Positions 41,994 through 51,680 of a stretch of DNA of 64,000 nucleotides are shown here, piece by piece. The stretch is taken from contig CAVNZM010000001.1 in NCBI GenBank assembly GCA_963693365.1, positions 2,046,001 through 2,110,000 on the forward strand. Direction: 5' to 3'. The position numbers were made by a program, and so were the translations under genes. The notes beneath the pieces were generated by a model. It did not search any database and was not told the DNA's origin. It saw nothing but the letters and a program-made list of their open reading frames with translations. The first letter of the stretch is position 1. Every line of letters begins with the position of its first letter. This DNA comes from Amoebidium appalachense. Lineage: Eukaryota > Ichthyosporea.

Positions 41994-42462
41994 ACTGAGA
42001 GGGATGAGGGGAGGCCTGTCACGAGGTCACCTCTCACCATCTTGGTGAGGGTGGACAGGGCACGATGGCCGAGACGGTGGTGCCATAGCTGAGGATCATT
42101 GTTGACCTTGACGTTGGCTACCAGAGCAGTGACGGTCCGAGGGATGGAGGGACGTATTTCATAGTCGGTGATGAAGTACAGTCCATCTGTGCCTGTGAGG
42201 GAACACACGATGTTGCCACCACGAGTGTAGAGGTAGGATGGGAATTCATCCTCATCATCGAGGTGGGCAAGGAGACCCGACTTGGAGGCCATTGAGGGTG
42301 AAATCAGGAAGGCTGCGGAGTCGGGTACGTAGAGGGTGTTGAGGCTCAGTACTGATGTTACTCCGTTGTAGGTGACAGCCAGGTTGATGACACCACGGTG
42401 ATGTGCAGTGACGATGCCGAGGCCGTGGACGTCAGTCGGGGGGCATGGCTCAATAGTAGAGA
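41994..42462 (-). pseudogene. pol: B2 protease end and integrase zinc-binding region
   Basis: The minus strand encodes NTLYVPDSAAFLISPSMASK, SGLLAHLDDEDEFP and WHHRLGHRALSTL. It joins the integrase core at 35896 across A5. At 42462 it is cut by LTR A'(-); about 345 bp of B sequence is missing before gag resumes at 48732. Confidence 0.8.
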
Positions 42463-43222
42463 TGTTAAATTATATAAGTATTTGGGATGAAAGCAGAGAC
42501 ACAGTGGTGCAGTGTGAAAACACCACAGACACACACAACAACAAAACACGGAACGATCGGAGCAGTGTACACAACAGACATCAATGTTTAGACACGACTA
42601 AACTCAATTTATTCTGATCTTCGAATAAATACCTGAAATTCCTCTAAGTCTAATCCATACATGATTTCCGGCCAGTCGGAAATCAGATCTATCTCTAATA
42701 GAAACCAATCACTAAGAACCAATTGCTTTCAGAGAGATCTGGTACGCGGAGATGTACACGATAGGACACAGACACTAGTTAAGATCAACTCGTGTCATTA
42801 TCAAGGAAGTTCTAACCTATGACACACTGCAAAGACTCAGACATATCACACTTAACCTTGATGATTGGTTAAAGCCCGGCAACACATGAGAACTAAAGTA
42901 AATTAATGAAGTCTAAACACACATGTTATTCTAAGTGTAGCCTAAGTGTGTTACCGTCCAATGAACACGTATTAAGTAACACAAATCTACCTACATATAT
43001 TAGTAGAAAAGAAATACGATTATACACATGAAGAAAAGGAGAGAAAGAAAAGAAAATAAGGAAGGAGAAAGAGGAAGGAAAAGAGAGCACAGATCAACAA
43101 ACAAGATAGTAATAGCATAACTATAACCAGAGATATTTATGTACACACAAACATGTACACGTCTCTCCCTGAGTGGGTGGATCCGTGTACACACATATAA
43201 ATATTCTAATCGATATTACAAT
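42463..43222 (-). repeat. Solo LTR A' in B2, first part
   Basis: It begins TGTTAAATTATATAAG on the plus strand and is interrupted at 43222 by A3 insertion. The rest is 48568-48731, giving 924 bp in total. Its two B flanks (TAGAGA and ACGACC) are not a TSD and lie about 345 bp apart in B1. Confidence 0.88.
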
Positions 43223-43628
43223 TGTTAATTTCTATAAGTATTTGGGATGTAAGCAGAGACACAGTGGTGCAGTGTGAAAACACCACAGACACACACAACA
43301 ACAAAACACGGAACGATCGGAGCAGTGTACACAACAGACATCAATGTTTAGACACGACTGAACTGAATTTATTCTGATCTTCGAATAAATACCTGAAATT
43401 CCTCTAAGTCCAATCCATACATGATTTCCGACCAGTCGGAAATCAGATCCATCTCTAATAGAAACCAATCACTAAGAACCAATTGCTTTCAGAGAGATCC
43501 GGTACGCGGAGGCGTACACGATAGGACACAGACACTAGTTAGGATCAACTCGTGTCATCATCAAGGAAGTTCTAACCTATGACATACTGCAAAGACTCAG
43601 ACATATCACACTTAACCTTGATGATTGG
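43223..43628 (-). repeat. Truncated 3' LTR of A3
   Basis: This 406-bp portion of LTR A carries the 3' end (TTAACA). It stops at GATGATTGG and continues into an A-family coding fragment in the opposite sense. Confidence 0.88.
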
Positions 43629-43673
43629 ACGGAACAAGCTGGCCCCCACCGTCAAACTCGGCATGTACATCGG
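43629..43673 (+). pseudogene. 45-bp integrase-region fragment of family A, sense inverted to A3
   Basis: It reads RNKLAPTVKLGMYIG on the plus strand, matching A1 15638-15682. It joins TRIM3 at ATCGGC, a sequence both partners share. Confidence 0.8.
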
Positions 43674-44119
43674 CAGTGGTTAGGTTGTGATCTCAAGGCT
43701 AGCAAGATCGCTAGTCTCTGCACCAGGACAAAAATCCAAAATGGTAGCATGAACAGGGGTTCAGTGGGGACTGAGGGGGCAGTCCACCCTAACCTGATTC
43801 TGCGATTCGTCCTGAGTGGGGATGTTGGAAGATGGTATCGTTATCCAGTCCGATCGCATGAATCAGATCATGATCGGCTGGTGGCCTGCGAGATCTTAAC
43901 CGATCTCGTAGCTCAGTTGGTAGAGCACTCGACCGGAGATAGAGGGGTCGCGGGTTCAAATCCCGTCGGGATCATCTTTTTCTCATCCTCTTCTCGCTGG
44001 GGTAAAAGCCAGCACGCCTTTACTGGCGTCATCACAACCATCGGCAGTGGTTAGGTTGTGATCTCAAGGCTAGCAAGATCGCTAGTCTCTGCACCAGGAC
44101 AAAATCCAAAATGGTAGCA
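43668..44119 (+). mobile_element. TRIM3: partial tRNA-bearing miniature element
   Basis: It consists of the last ~74 bp of one LTR (to 43741), an 81-bp interior (43742-43822) with the TGGTAGCATG start and GAGTGGGGA end, and a full 289-bp LTR (43823-44111). After the second LTR the bases TGGTAGCA (44112-44119) follow, a copy of the first eight PBS bases, before A3 sequence starts. There is no TSD. Confidence 0.85.
43902..43974 (+). tRNA. tRNA-like gene in TRIM3 LTR
   Basis: It is identical in structure to the TRIM1 right copy, with the AGTTGG D loop, TTCAAAT T loop and intact acceptor. A T5 run follows 2 nt later. Confidence 0.7.
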
Positions 44120-45730
44120 AACCTTGCCCTGGAGACGGGCAGAACGACGGGGTGCAGGAACCGGGGTAGGTGGAGACGGTGGGGGGGGAACTTGGAAGTT
44201 CGGAAGTGCAGGGGGGGCAACCTCCGGGCTGGACGGGGCCGAGTGGAAGTTGTCGGGGGAGCCGGGTCGGATGGGTGTGACGTTGCCAGGGCCAGGATGA
44301 GGGTCGGCAGGCTGGACGGGCACGGGGGCAGGGGGGCCGGTGGGGGGGGGGTGTCGGGGGAACGACGATGGCAGGAGGGGGGCCAGAGTACACCAGACAA
44401 ACATCATCTTCAGTGTCAACTGTGGGGGGTGGGGTGGTCGAGGTAGCAGTGGTGTCGGGGGTCGGAAGGGTTGATGGAATGTCGGACGGGAGATAAGCTG
44501 ATTCGTCGAAAATCACATCACGGAAGAGGCCGACACGATGGGTGGTGGCATTGAAGATCCGGTGGCAGTGTGATTGAAGATCATAGCCGATATACATGCC
44601 GAGTTTGACGGTGGGGGCCAGCTTGTTCCGTTTAGAGGCTGGCACGTGAGTGTAGGCAGGGCAACCGAACACTTTGAGCTCGGAGATGTCGGGCTTGACA
44701 CCGTAGAAAACCTCGAATGGTGTACGACCATTGGCAGTCGTGGACGGGGTGACGTTGATGATGTAGGCGGCATGTTGGAGGGCCTCAGCCCACAGTTTGG
44801 GAGACAGAGACTGATCTTGGACTTGATGGAGGAGGCAACGGACAATCTCTTGGAGGAACCGCATACGTCGTTCAACATAGCCGTTCAGTTGAGGGCAGTC
44901 CACCGGAGCATAGCTGGCCTTGATGCCCTGGGAGAGGCAAAAAGCACGGGTATCCTTGGAGGTGAACTCAGAGCCGGAGTCGAAGTGGTAAACACCAACT
45001 TTGGAGGGGGCATGGGTGGCAACGAGGTTGGTGTGAGCTGTGAGAATATCCAGGGTGGTGGTACGGTCGGCCATCGGGTAGATCTTGACGAGGCCAGAGG
45101 CACGGCAGACAGTGACGAGAGCAACCTTGGAACCTCCGTACGATGTTGTGGTAGGCTCAAAAAAATCCCAATGCCATTCATGACCGGGGATGTTGGAGTG
45201 AGGACGGTCACCCCTGAACGGAGCCTTGGTGGTCTTACCCATAATGCAGCCATGACAATCAGGAACATCACAGTCGAGGACAGAGGAGGGGAGACCAATA
45301 ACAAGGTCGTGTTTCACCATGTCCTTGATGCTGGTCATAGCTCGGTGCCCCAGACGATGGTGCCAGATGGATGGGTTAACACTGGTAGTGGCAGCCAGAG
45401 CCACAGGACGAGTGGGTGGTTGAATGGTGTAGTCCTTGAAGTAATACAGACCGTTGTGTAGACGGAGGTTGACGAGATGACGGCCGGTGAGTCGGTCGAA
45501 GAGGAATGACGGAGTGGAGGCATCGTTCAAATCACCCTTGATGTATTCGGCAGCAGCTTGGGATGTTGAAATGAGGAAGGCTTGGCCAGACGGTTTTAGA
45601 TTTTGTCCTGGTGCAGAGACTAGCGATCTTGCTAGCCTTGAGATCACAACCTAACCACTGCCGATGGTTGTGATGACGCCAATAAAGGCGTGCTGGCTTT
45701 TACCCCAGCGAGAAGAGGATGAGAAAAAGA

Positions 45731-45803
45731 TGATCCCGACGGGATTTGAACCCGCGACCCCTCTATCTCCGGTCGAGTGCTCTACCAACTGAGCTACGAG
45801 ATC
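45731..45803 (-). tRNA. tRNA-like gene in TRIM2 3' LTR
   Basis: It has the same 73-nt cloverleaf as TRIM1, with GGA in the anticodon position and C at position 33. A T5 run (45724-45728 on the plus strand as A5) follows. Confidence 0.7.
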
Positions 45804-46101
45804 GGTTAAGATCTCGCAGGCCACCAGCCGATCATGATCTGATTCATGCGATCGGACTGGATAACGATACCATCTTCCAACATCCCCACTCAGGACGAAT
45901 CGCAGAATCAGGTTAGGGTGGACTGCCCCCTCAGTCCCCACTGAACCTCTGTTCTCTGCTACCATTTTAGATTTTGTCCTGGTGCAGAGACTAGCGATCT
46001 TGCTAGCCTTGAGATCACAACCTAACCACTGCCGATGGTTGTGATGACGCCAATAAAGGCGTGCTGGCTTTTACCCCAGCGAGAAGAGGATGAGAAAAAG
46101 A

Positions 46102-46174
46102 TGATCCCGACGGGATTTGAACCCGCGACCCGTCTATCTCCGGTCGAGTGCTCTACCAACTGAGCTACGAGATC
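46102..46174 (-). tRNA. tRNA-like gene in TRIM2 5' LTR
   Basis: It differs from the other copies by one base in the 3' anticodon stem (TAGAC instead of TAGAG), adding a second mismatch there. The A and B boxes are unchanged, so promoter function would persist without tRNA function. Confidence 0.65.
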
Positions 46175-47637
46175 GGTTAAGATCTCGCAGGCCACCAGCC
46201 GATCATGATCTGATTCATGCGATCGGACTGGATAACGATACCATCTTCCAACAGACGGGGTGTAGTAGGCTTCAATGGTTAGGGTGGTAGTGCCATGGTC
46301 GGTGGTGGTGTTGATGACGATATGGCCGGTGTGAGTGGCCAAGACGGGGGTGCCATTGAAGGCAGCAACGGGAGTCGGTGTCGGAAGGGGAGTGAGGTCA
46401 TGGAAGAACTCACGGGTGGGGCAAACAGTCATGTTGCACCCGGAATCCCAGGCAGGGTCGGAGGACACGGGGACGGAGCTAGCATTGTATGCCGAGAAAG
46501 CAAAGGAGACAGATTTCTCACTGCCTTGACGGGAACGGTTGTGTCTGGACATACGGCATTTCGGCTCAGGGCAATCGATGATCGTGTGATCAGGCTCGTG
46601 GCAGTAGGAGCATTCTTTCACGGACGGGGTGTTAGAACGAGCCGGGGAATCAGAACGACGGGAACCCGAGAAACGGGAACGACTGGGGGAACGAGACGTG
46701 GACCGGAAGGCAGGCCGGTGGGGGGAACGGGATCGGGTGTGCTGACGGGAGAGACGAGTTCGGAGGTCCGTGCCAGAGGTACGGTCAAGTCGGGTGCGTA
46801 AGTCACGGCGAGGAAGATCACGGGGGGGAGCACTGGCATTTAATGCCATGCTGGACTTGGAGGCACGGTGGGCACGGTTGTTCCGGAGTTGCATCTTGAG
46901 GTCTTGACGTAACTCGATGCCCTTGACGTGGTTATGGAGGGACTCGAAGTCGGGGAATAGCTTATCACCGAAGTGATAGTCTTCGATAAGACGATTGAAC
47001 TCAGGGGTGAGGTCGTCTCTGGTGGTGAGTTCATTGAAGAACTTCTCAGCTAGACGAGTGAAGTGAATGGACTCATCTTGGAGAGACTGGAGCTGGTTCA
47101 CGATGGTCTGCAGACGGCTCAGGTAGGTGGTGAATGATTCACCGGGCTGAAGGGCACAGGCATCCCACTGACGGTGAAGGATGCGGATCTGATCGGGTTT
47201 GCCTTGGAGATAGTGTTGACGGAATTTCCACATGGCCCGTTCAGGGTCCATGCCAATACGGTACTGGGCAACGGTGGTGAGGACGGAAGGGTCGATGTTC
47301 TGTATCATATGGAGCAGGAGGCAATTGCGGGCCTCTTTGAGTTCCGCGGTAGTGCCGTAGCCATAGAAGGGGGGTTCACCGTCAACCGCGACGGTGGTAG
47401 GGGGGACGTAGTTGTCAGCAAGGACAACATCCACGAGTCGGACACCTTTAGTGCCGGTCATCATGCCGAGAAAAATGATTTCCCATTGAAAATAGGTAGT
47501 TTTGCTATCGGGACCAGTCTTCCCTTCACCTTTCCACATGGTGATTTTGTTTACGCCAGTTTTGTTTGGATCCATGATTGAAAAACGAGCGCGAGTTCTA
47601 GATGTGTGTAGGGAGCGTACAAAAGGGCTGCATAACC

Positions 47638-48562
47638 TGTTAATTTCTATAAGTATTTGGGATGTAAGCAGAGACACAGTGGTGCAGTGTGAAAACACCA
47701 CAGACACACACAACAACAAAACACGGAACGATCGGAGCAGTGTACACAACAGACATCAATGTTTAGACACGACTGAACTGAATTTATTCTGATCTTCGAA
47801 TAAATACCTGAAATTCCTCTAAGTCCAATCCATACATGATTTCCGACCAGTCGGAAATCAGATCCATCTCTAATAGAAACCAATCACTAAGAACCAATTG
47901 CTTTCAGAGAGATCCGGTACGCGGAGGCGTACACGATAGGACACAGACACTAGTTAGGATCAACTCGTGTCATCATCAAGGAAGTTCTAACCTATGACAT
48001 ACTGCAAAGACTCAGACATATCACACTTAACCTTGATGATTGGTTAAAGCCCGGCAACACATGAAAACTAAAGTGAATTAATGAAGTCTAAACACACATG
48101 CTATTCTAAGTGTAGCCTAAGTGTGTTACCGTCCAATGAACACGTATTAAGTAACACAAATCTACCTAACATATATTAGTAGAAAAGAAATACGATTATA
48201 CACATGAAGACAAGGAGAGAAAGAAAAGAAAATAAGGAAGGAGAAAGAGGAAGGAAAAGAGAGCACAGATCAACAAACAAGATAGTAATAGCATAACTAT
48301 AACCAGAGATATTTATGTACACACGAACATGTACACGTCTCTCCCTGAGTGGGTGGATCCGTGTACACACATATAAATATTCTAATCGATATTACAATAC
48401 ACGATTAAAGCCGATACAACACGATTACAAGTATACAAGCATATCGGAGATCGATGCTACACTTTACATAATAGGAGTGTGGCATTTACACTAAGCATAT
48501 GAACTGAAACATAACACAAACTGAGAAGATCTTACCATATGTAAATACTACGTATTACAACA
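47638..48562 (-). repeat. 5' LTR of A3
   Basis: This 925-bp LTR ends AATTAACA next to PBS GGTTATGCAGCCC. It appears identical to the A1 5' LTR by eye. Confidence 0.92.
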
Positions 48563-48567
48563 ACAAT

Positions 48568-48731
48568 ACACGATTAATGCCGATACAACACGATTACAAG
48601 TATACAAGCATATCCGAGATCGATGCTACACTTTACATAATAGGAGTGTGGCATTTACACTAAGCATATGAACTGAAACATAACACAAACTGAGAAGATC
48701 TTACCATATGTAAATGTAACATATTACAACA
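48568..48731 (-). repeat. Solo LTR A' in B2, second part
   Basis: It continues 43222 after the ACAAT target copy and ends with the LTR start TGTTGTAATATG on the minus strand. It joins B2 gag at ACGACCACGG. Confidence 0.88.
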
Positions 48732-49530
48732 ACGACCACGGGGTTGACGGAAGACGGAGCTGTCACGTCGGGGAATCCGGTGTCTGAGGTCGTCCTTGGT
48801 GAGGACACGGCTTTGAAGGGCACGTGCTGTTCGGACGGTGGAGGAGGACCCGGACCCAGAGTCGATGAGACCTTCACGGATCTCTGCAGCTCGGATGTCA
48901 CTGATTAGACGGTTATAGGTCTCGTAGTTGATGATACGACGGAAGTAGTCGGCAATCATGGCCTGGATGTCGGAACAAACTAACCTACGGTTCTTCTTGA
49001 GGTGGATGAAGAAGTTATCAACCATGGTCTTGTGAGGAATGGGTTCTTCGAGGATGTGCAGGGTAGTGCACAGACGGCGTGCCATGGTGAGGTAGGCCGT
49101 GACGGTCTGTCCTTGAGCTCAAGCTCATGGTAGTCGAGGAGGATTGGACGAGCACGATCTTCACGTTCAGCCGCATAGGTCATACGGAGGTTGTGGAAAG
49201 CTTGGGCAGGTGACACATCATCGTGGATTTGGCCAAAGTTATACAGCTCATCATTGGAGACGAGTTGAGTAACATCTGTTCAAGGAAGTTGGAAGCCTCG
49301 GTGTAGGCCTCCTCAGTGTCATAGCCATGCCACTCGTTCTCGTCGGAAGGGTCGACCCACTCGGGGACCTTGATGACGGGCACTAACTTGGCCGCGGTGG
49401 TAGTACGTAGGTACCGGAAGATGACGGGTTCCCACTCATAATAGGTGTCGAGACGTTTGCCGGACTTCTTGTCCGTGGTATCATCCCCTTTCCAGGGGGT
49501 GAGGTTGAGATACGCAGGTTTCTCCGACAT
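48732..49530 (-). pseudogene. gag: B2 gag
   Basis: The minus strand starts MSEKPAYLNLTPWKG at 49530, with TYYEWEPVIFRYLRTTT and later PAQAFHNLRMTYAAE and MIADYFRRIINYETYNRL. A single-base loss near 49271 (GAGTAACATC versus GAGTAAACATC in B1) and a shorter word near 49107 break the frame. It ends in the Arg-rich stretch at the LTR A' junction. Unlike B1 it has no 1-kb insertion, which defines that insertion's limits. Confidence 0.87.
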
Positions 49531-49652
49531 GGTGATCAATCAGTCAGATGATGCGCGAGAGAGAGAGGAATCAGATCCGTATTCAAATTTGAATATTTTC
49601 GATTACAGTGTGAGTATGTGTTGCGAGAACGTGCGAAAATGGGCCTTTAACC
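49531..49652 (-). other. B2 leader and primer binding site
   Basis: GGTTAAAGGCCC (49652-49641, minus) follows the LTR end ..ACAACA. It fits the initiator-Met half-tRNA pattern except for the AAA triplet. The leader has AAATTTGAATATTT-type AT-rich sequence and no ORF. Confidence 0.6.
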
Positions 49653-49773
49653 TGTTGTTTTGTACGGGTCAAGGGAGCAGAGTGCACAGAGGTGTCATGT
49701 AAAACACGACTAACACATTAATGAGAGGGCATTCGGAGTTGTTCACGAGACATTGAAAGATTCAAACAACAAC
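49653..49773 (-). repeat. Partial 5' LTR of B2
   Basis: These are the last 121 bp of LTR B. The rest is replaced by an inverted LTR B (49774-50367) whose final 121 bp mirror this segment. Confidence 0.82.
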
Positions 49774-50367
49774 TGCTAGCTACACTCGTTGTCTTTCCTT
49801 TATTTCAAAATGGCTTAGTTTTGTTCTCAAAAGGATGGCTCGCCAATAGTCGCGAGCGAGTACATCTGTAGATCGTGTTGTGCATTCCTGTCTATTAATA
49901 TATGTGTGTTGTGATTGGACAATAGATATATATGGAATTCGGTTTATTGCAAAGTGTCTTCACTTTGAGAGTGTCGACTATTAGGAAATATATGTATTTA
50001 AATAAGTTTCTTTATAGAGACGAACATAAATATATATGTGAGTTAATAGTGACTAGATGTATAATCACTTAATTTATTTAAGTAAGAGTTTCTAAACTTT
50101 AGTTTAATCGGAAGTTGGAATGTGTATGCTCTGTCGGAATGTGTTTTTCTATCTTCTGATAGAACCGATTGGTTCTTCCTCTTTAGTTGTGATAAGGTGA
50201 TAAGTCGCAAGTACAAAAGGAACCGAGAGCACAATAAAGAATCAGTTGTTGTTTGAAATCTTTCAATGTCTCGTGAACAACTCCGATTGCCCTCTCATTA
50301 ATGTGTTAGTCGTGTTTTACATGACACCTCTGTGCACTCTGCTCCCTTAGACCCGAACAAAACAACA
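49774..50367 (+). repeat. Inverted LTR B segment
   Basis: It runs from CTAGCTACACTCGTTG to ACAAAACAACA in the plus sense. It shares the variant GTGTAGCTAGCC with the B2 3' LTR (near 30645), where other copies have GTGAGGCTAGCC, so it derives from a B2-type LTR. With 49653-49773 it forms 121-bp inverted arms. Confidence 0.8.
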
Positions 50368-50500
50368 CTTCTTGAGTTTCCAGACCTTGTGCTCGTTGCC
50401 GGGGGTGATGAAGCCAGGTGGTGGCTCAATGTAGATGTCTTCTTGAAGAGGACTGTTGAGGAAGGCCGTTGAGACGTCGAGCTGATGAATCTCATGGTTG
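50368..50500 (-). pseudogene. RT fragment of another copia subfamily
   Basis: The minus strand reads HEIHQLDVSTAFLNSPLQED, then a YIEPPPGFI and EHKVWKLKK segment, the RVT_2 region containing the first catalytic Asp. It is similar to but distinct from A (..TETIYMKQPPGF) and B (..DETLYMEQPPGF). Both ends are abrupt LTR B junctions. Confidence 0.8.
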
Positions 50501-50834
50501 CTAGTCACTATTAACTCACATATATATTTATTTAAAGAAACTTATTTAAATACATATATTTCCTAATAGTCGACACTCTCAAAGTGGCGAGCCATCCTTT
50601 TGAGAACAAAACTAGGCCATTTTGAAATAAAGGAAAGACAACGAGTGAGGCTAGCCAATCACGCTACCTCTCAGATAAACAGAGGAGAGCAAACAGAAAT
50701 AAAAACACAATAAGTTCTTATCAGGCAAGAGAGTCAGGTGTGCACAGATCTACAGATATCTGTGCTCACAGAAACAAGGGAGAGAGAGATAGGGGGGGGG
50801 GGGGGGGGGGGGAGAGAGAGAGAGAGAGGGGGGG

Positions 50835-50875
<41 letters not shown>

Positions 50876-50963
50876 AGAAGGAAAGCAGACACGAATACAA
50901 ACAAGCTAGGACACATACATACTTCAAGGCTCTTGCTGTCATACATGGTGACGTATTCCAACA
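50501..50963 (-). repeat. 3' LTR of B3, truncated
   Basis: It starts TGTTGGAATACG at 50963 after GAGTGGGGA and has a G21 run plus GA tract (50792-50872). It breaks off at CTAGTCACTATT (50501), with a further internal loss near 50589. Confidence 0.82.
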
Positions 50964-51680
50964 TCCCCACTCAAGGGGTTGAAGTTTGTGTTCTCGTGTC
51001 TGTTGATGTGACGGTAGATGAGGTCCAAACACAGGAGGGGCCGTCACACTCAAGTTTCCCCACTCGAGGATGCAAACCGAAGATCCTTGAGGTGGGAAGG
51101 AGAAAATCAAAACTGAAGAGGCACACAACGACGGTTGCCTCTGAAGACGCGGAACAATAAATCATGGTGGTTATCGGCGATATATATATATAGAGGAAAC
51201 ACTAGTGTATGTGTGACGTGTTGGTGGCTAATGGTTTATACTGGGGACCACCCAGGTAAACACAAGGCATGAACATCTTGTGGACTGATTTATAGACTGG
51301 TTGTCAACCAGTTAAGACACGGGGAAGGTGCATCCCGTGGACTAGGTTTAGACTGGCAGTCAACCAGCACGTCATAGCTATAGATAATTATTTATACTGG
51401 GACGCCATCACAGTTCGACATATATATAAAGTCGAATATAGAAGAAAACCAATATATATGGTGGGATATGAATATAAATAAACGACGGATGGTGGAGAAT
51501 AATCCCCACTGAAGATGCACACATATGACGATGTAAGACTGAGTCCCCACTGATGAAGAGAAACGAGGAGGAGTAGTAGACTTTCGTTGGGAGGCATCTT
51601 GATCACCGTAGGTGTGTCAACTGCTGTCCAGGGCCCCAACCTACTCAGAAACCACTCGATGATGAACACCAGTGCACGGG
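50964..51680 (-). other. B3 3' UTR
   Basis: There is no gene. It is shared with B1 and B2, with the polypurine primer at its LTR end, the ACTGGTT/AACCAGT hairpin near 51296-51312, and an AT-rich stretch near 51420. Confidence 0.75.

Larger units (their letters stand above)
45594..46253 (-). mobile_element. TRIM2: complete tRNA-bearing miniature element, TSD CCGTC
   Basis: On the minus strand: 5' LTR 46253-45965 (289 bp), interior 45964-45883 (82 bp), 3' LTR 45882-45594 (289 bp). The target copy CCGTC lies at 46254-46258 and 45589-45593, splitting the A3 codons for TPSG. The interior starts TGGTAGCAGAGAAC, whose first 11 bases complement the UCUGCUACCA end of initiator tRNA-Met (plus one base). 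It ends GAGTGGGGA. The LTRs end TCTAAAA. Confidence 0.92.
44120..47575 (-). pseudogene. gag-pol: A3 gag, protease and integrase, split by TRIM2, lacking RT and RNase H
   Basis: Coding starts at the ATG at 47575 and runs to EAYYTPS at 46254, is interrupted by TRIM2 (45594-46253), resumes GQAFLISTSQ, and ends at SARLQGKV near 44120. Overlapping antisense frames are identical in A1 and A3 over long stretches (for example 295 codons at 14809-15696 and 44574-45461), so the copies are near-identical. The knuckle, Asp-Ser-Gly and DDE triad are all present. The part beyond A1 position 16150 is absent. Confidence 0.9.
43223..48562 (-). mobile_element. A3: family A element with rearranged 3' half, TSD ACAAT
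   Basis: ACAAT at 43218-43222 and 48563-48567 brackets the element within an older LTR A'. It has a full 5' LTR (47638-48562), gag to integrase coding near-identical to A1, TRIM2 inside the coding region, then a jump to TRIM3 and a short inverted A fragment, and a 3' LTR of only 406 bp (43223-43628). RT and RNase H are missing. Confidence 0.88.
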
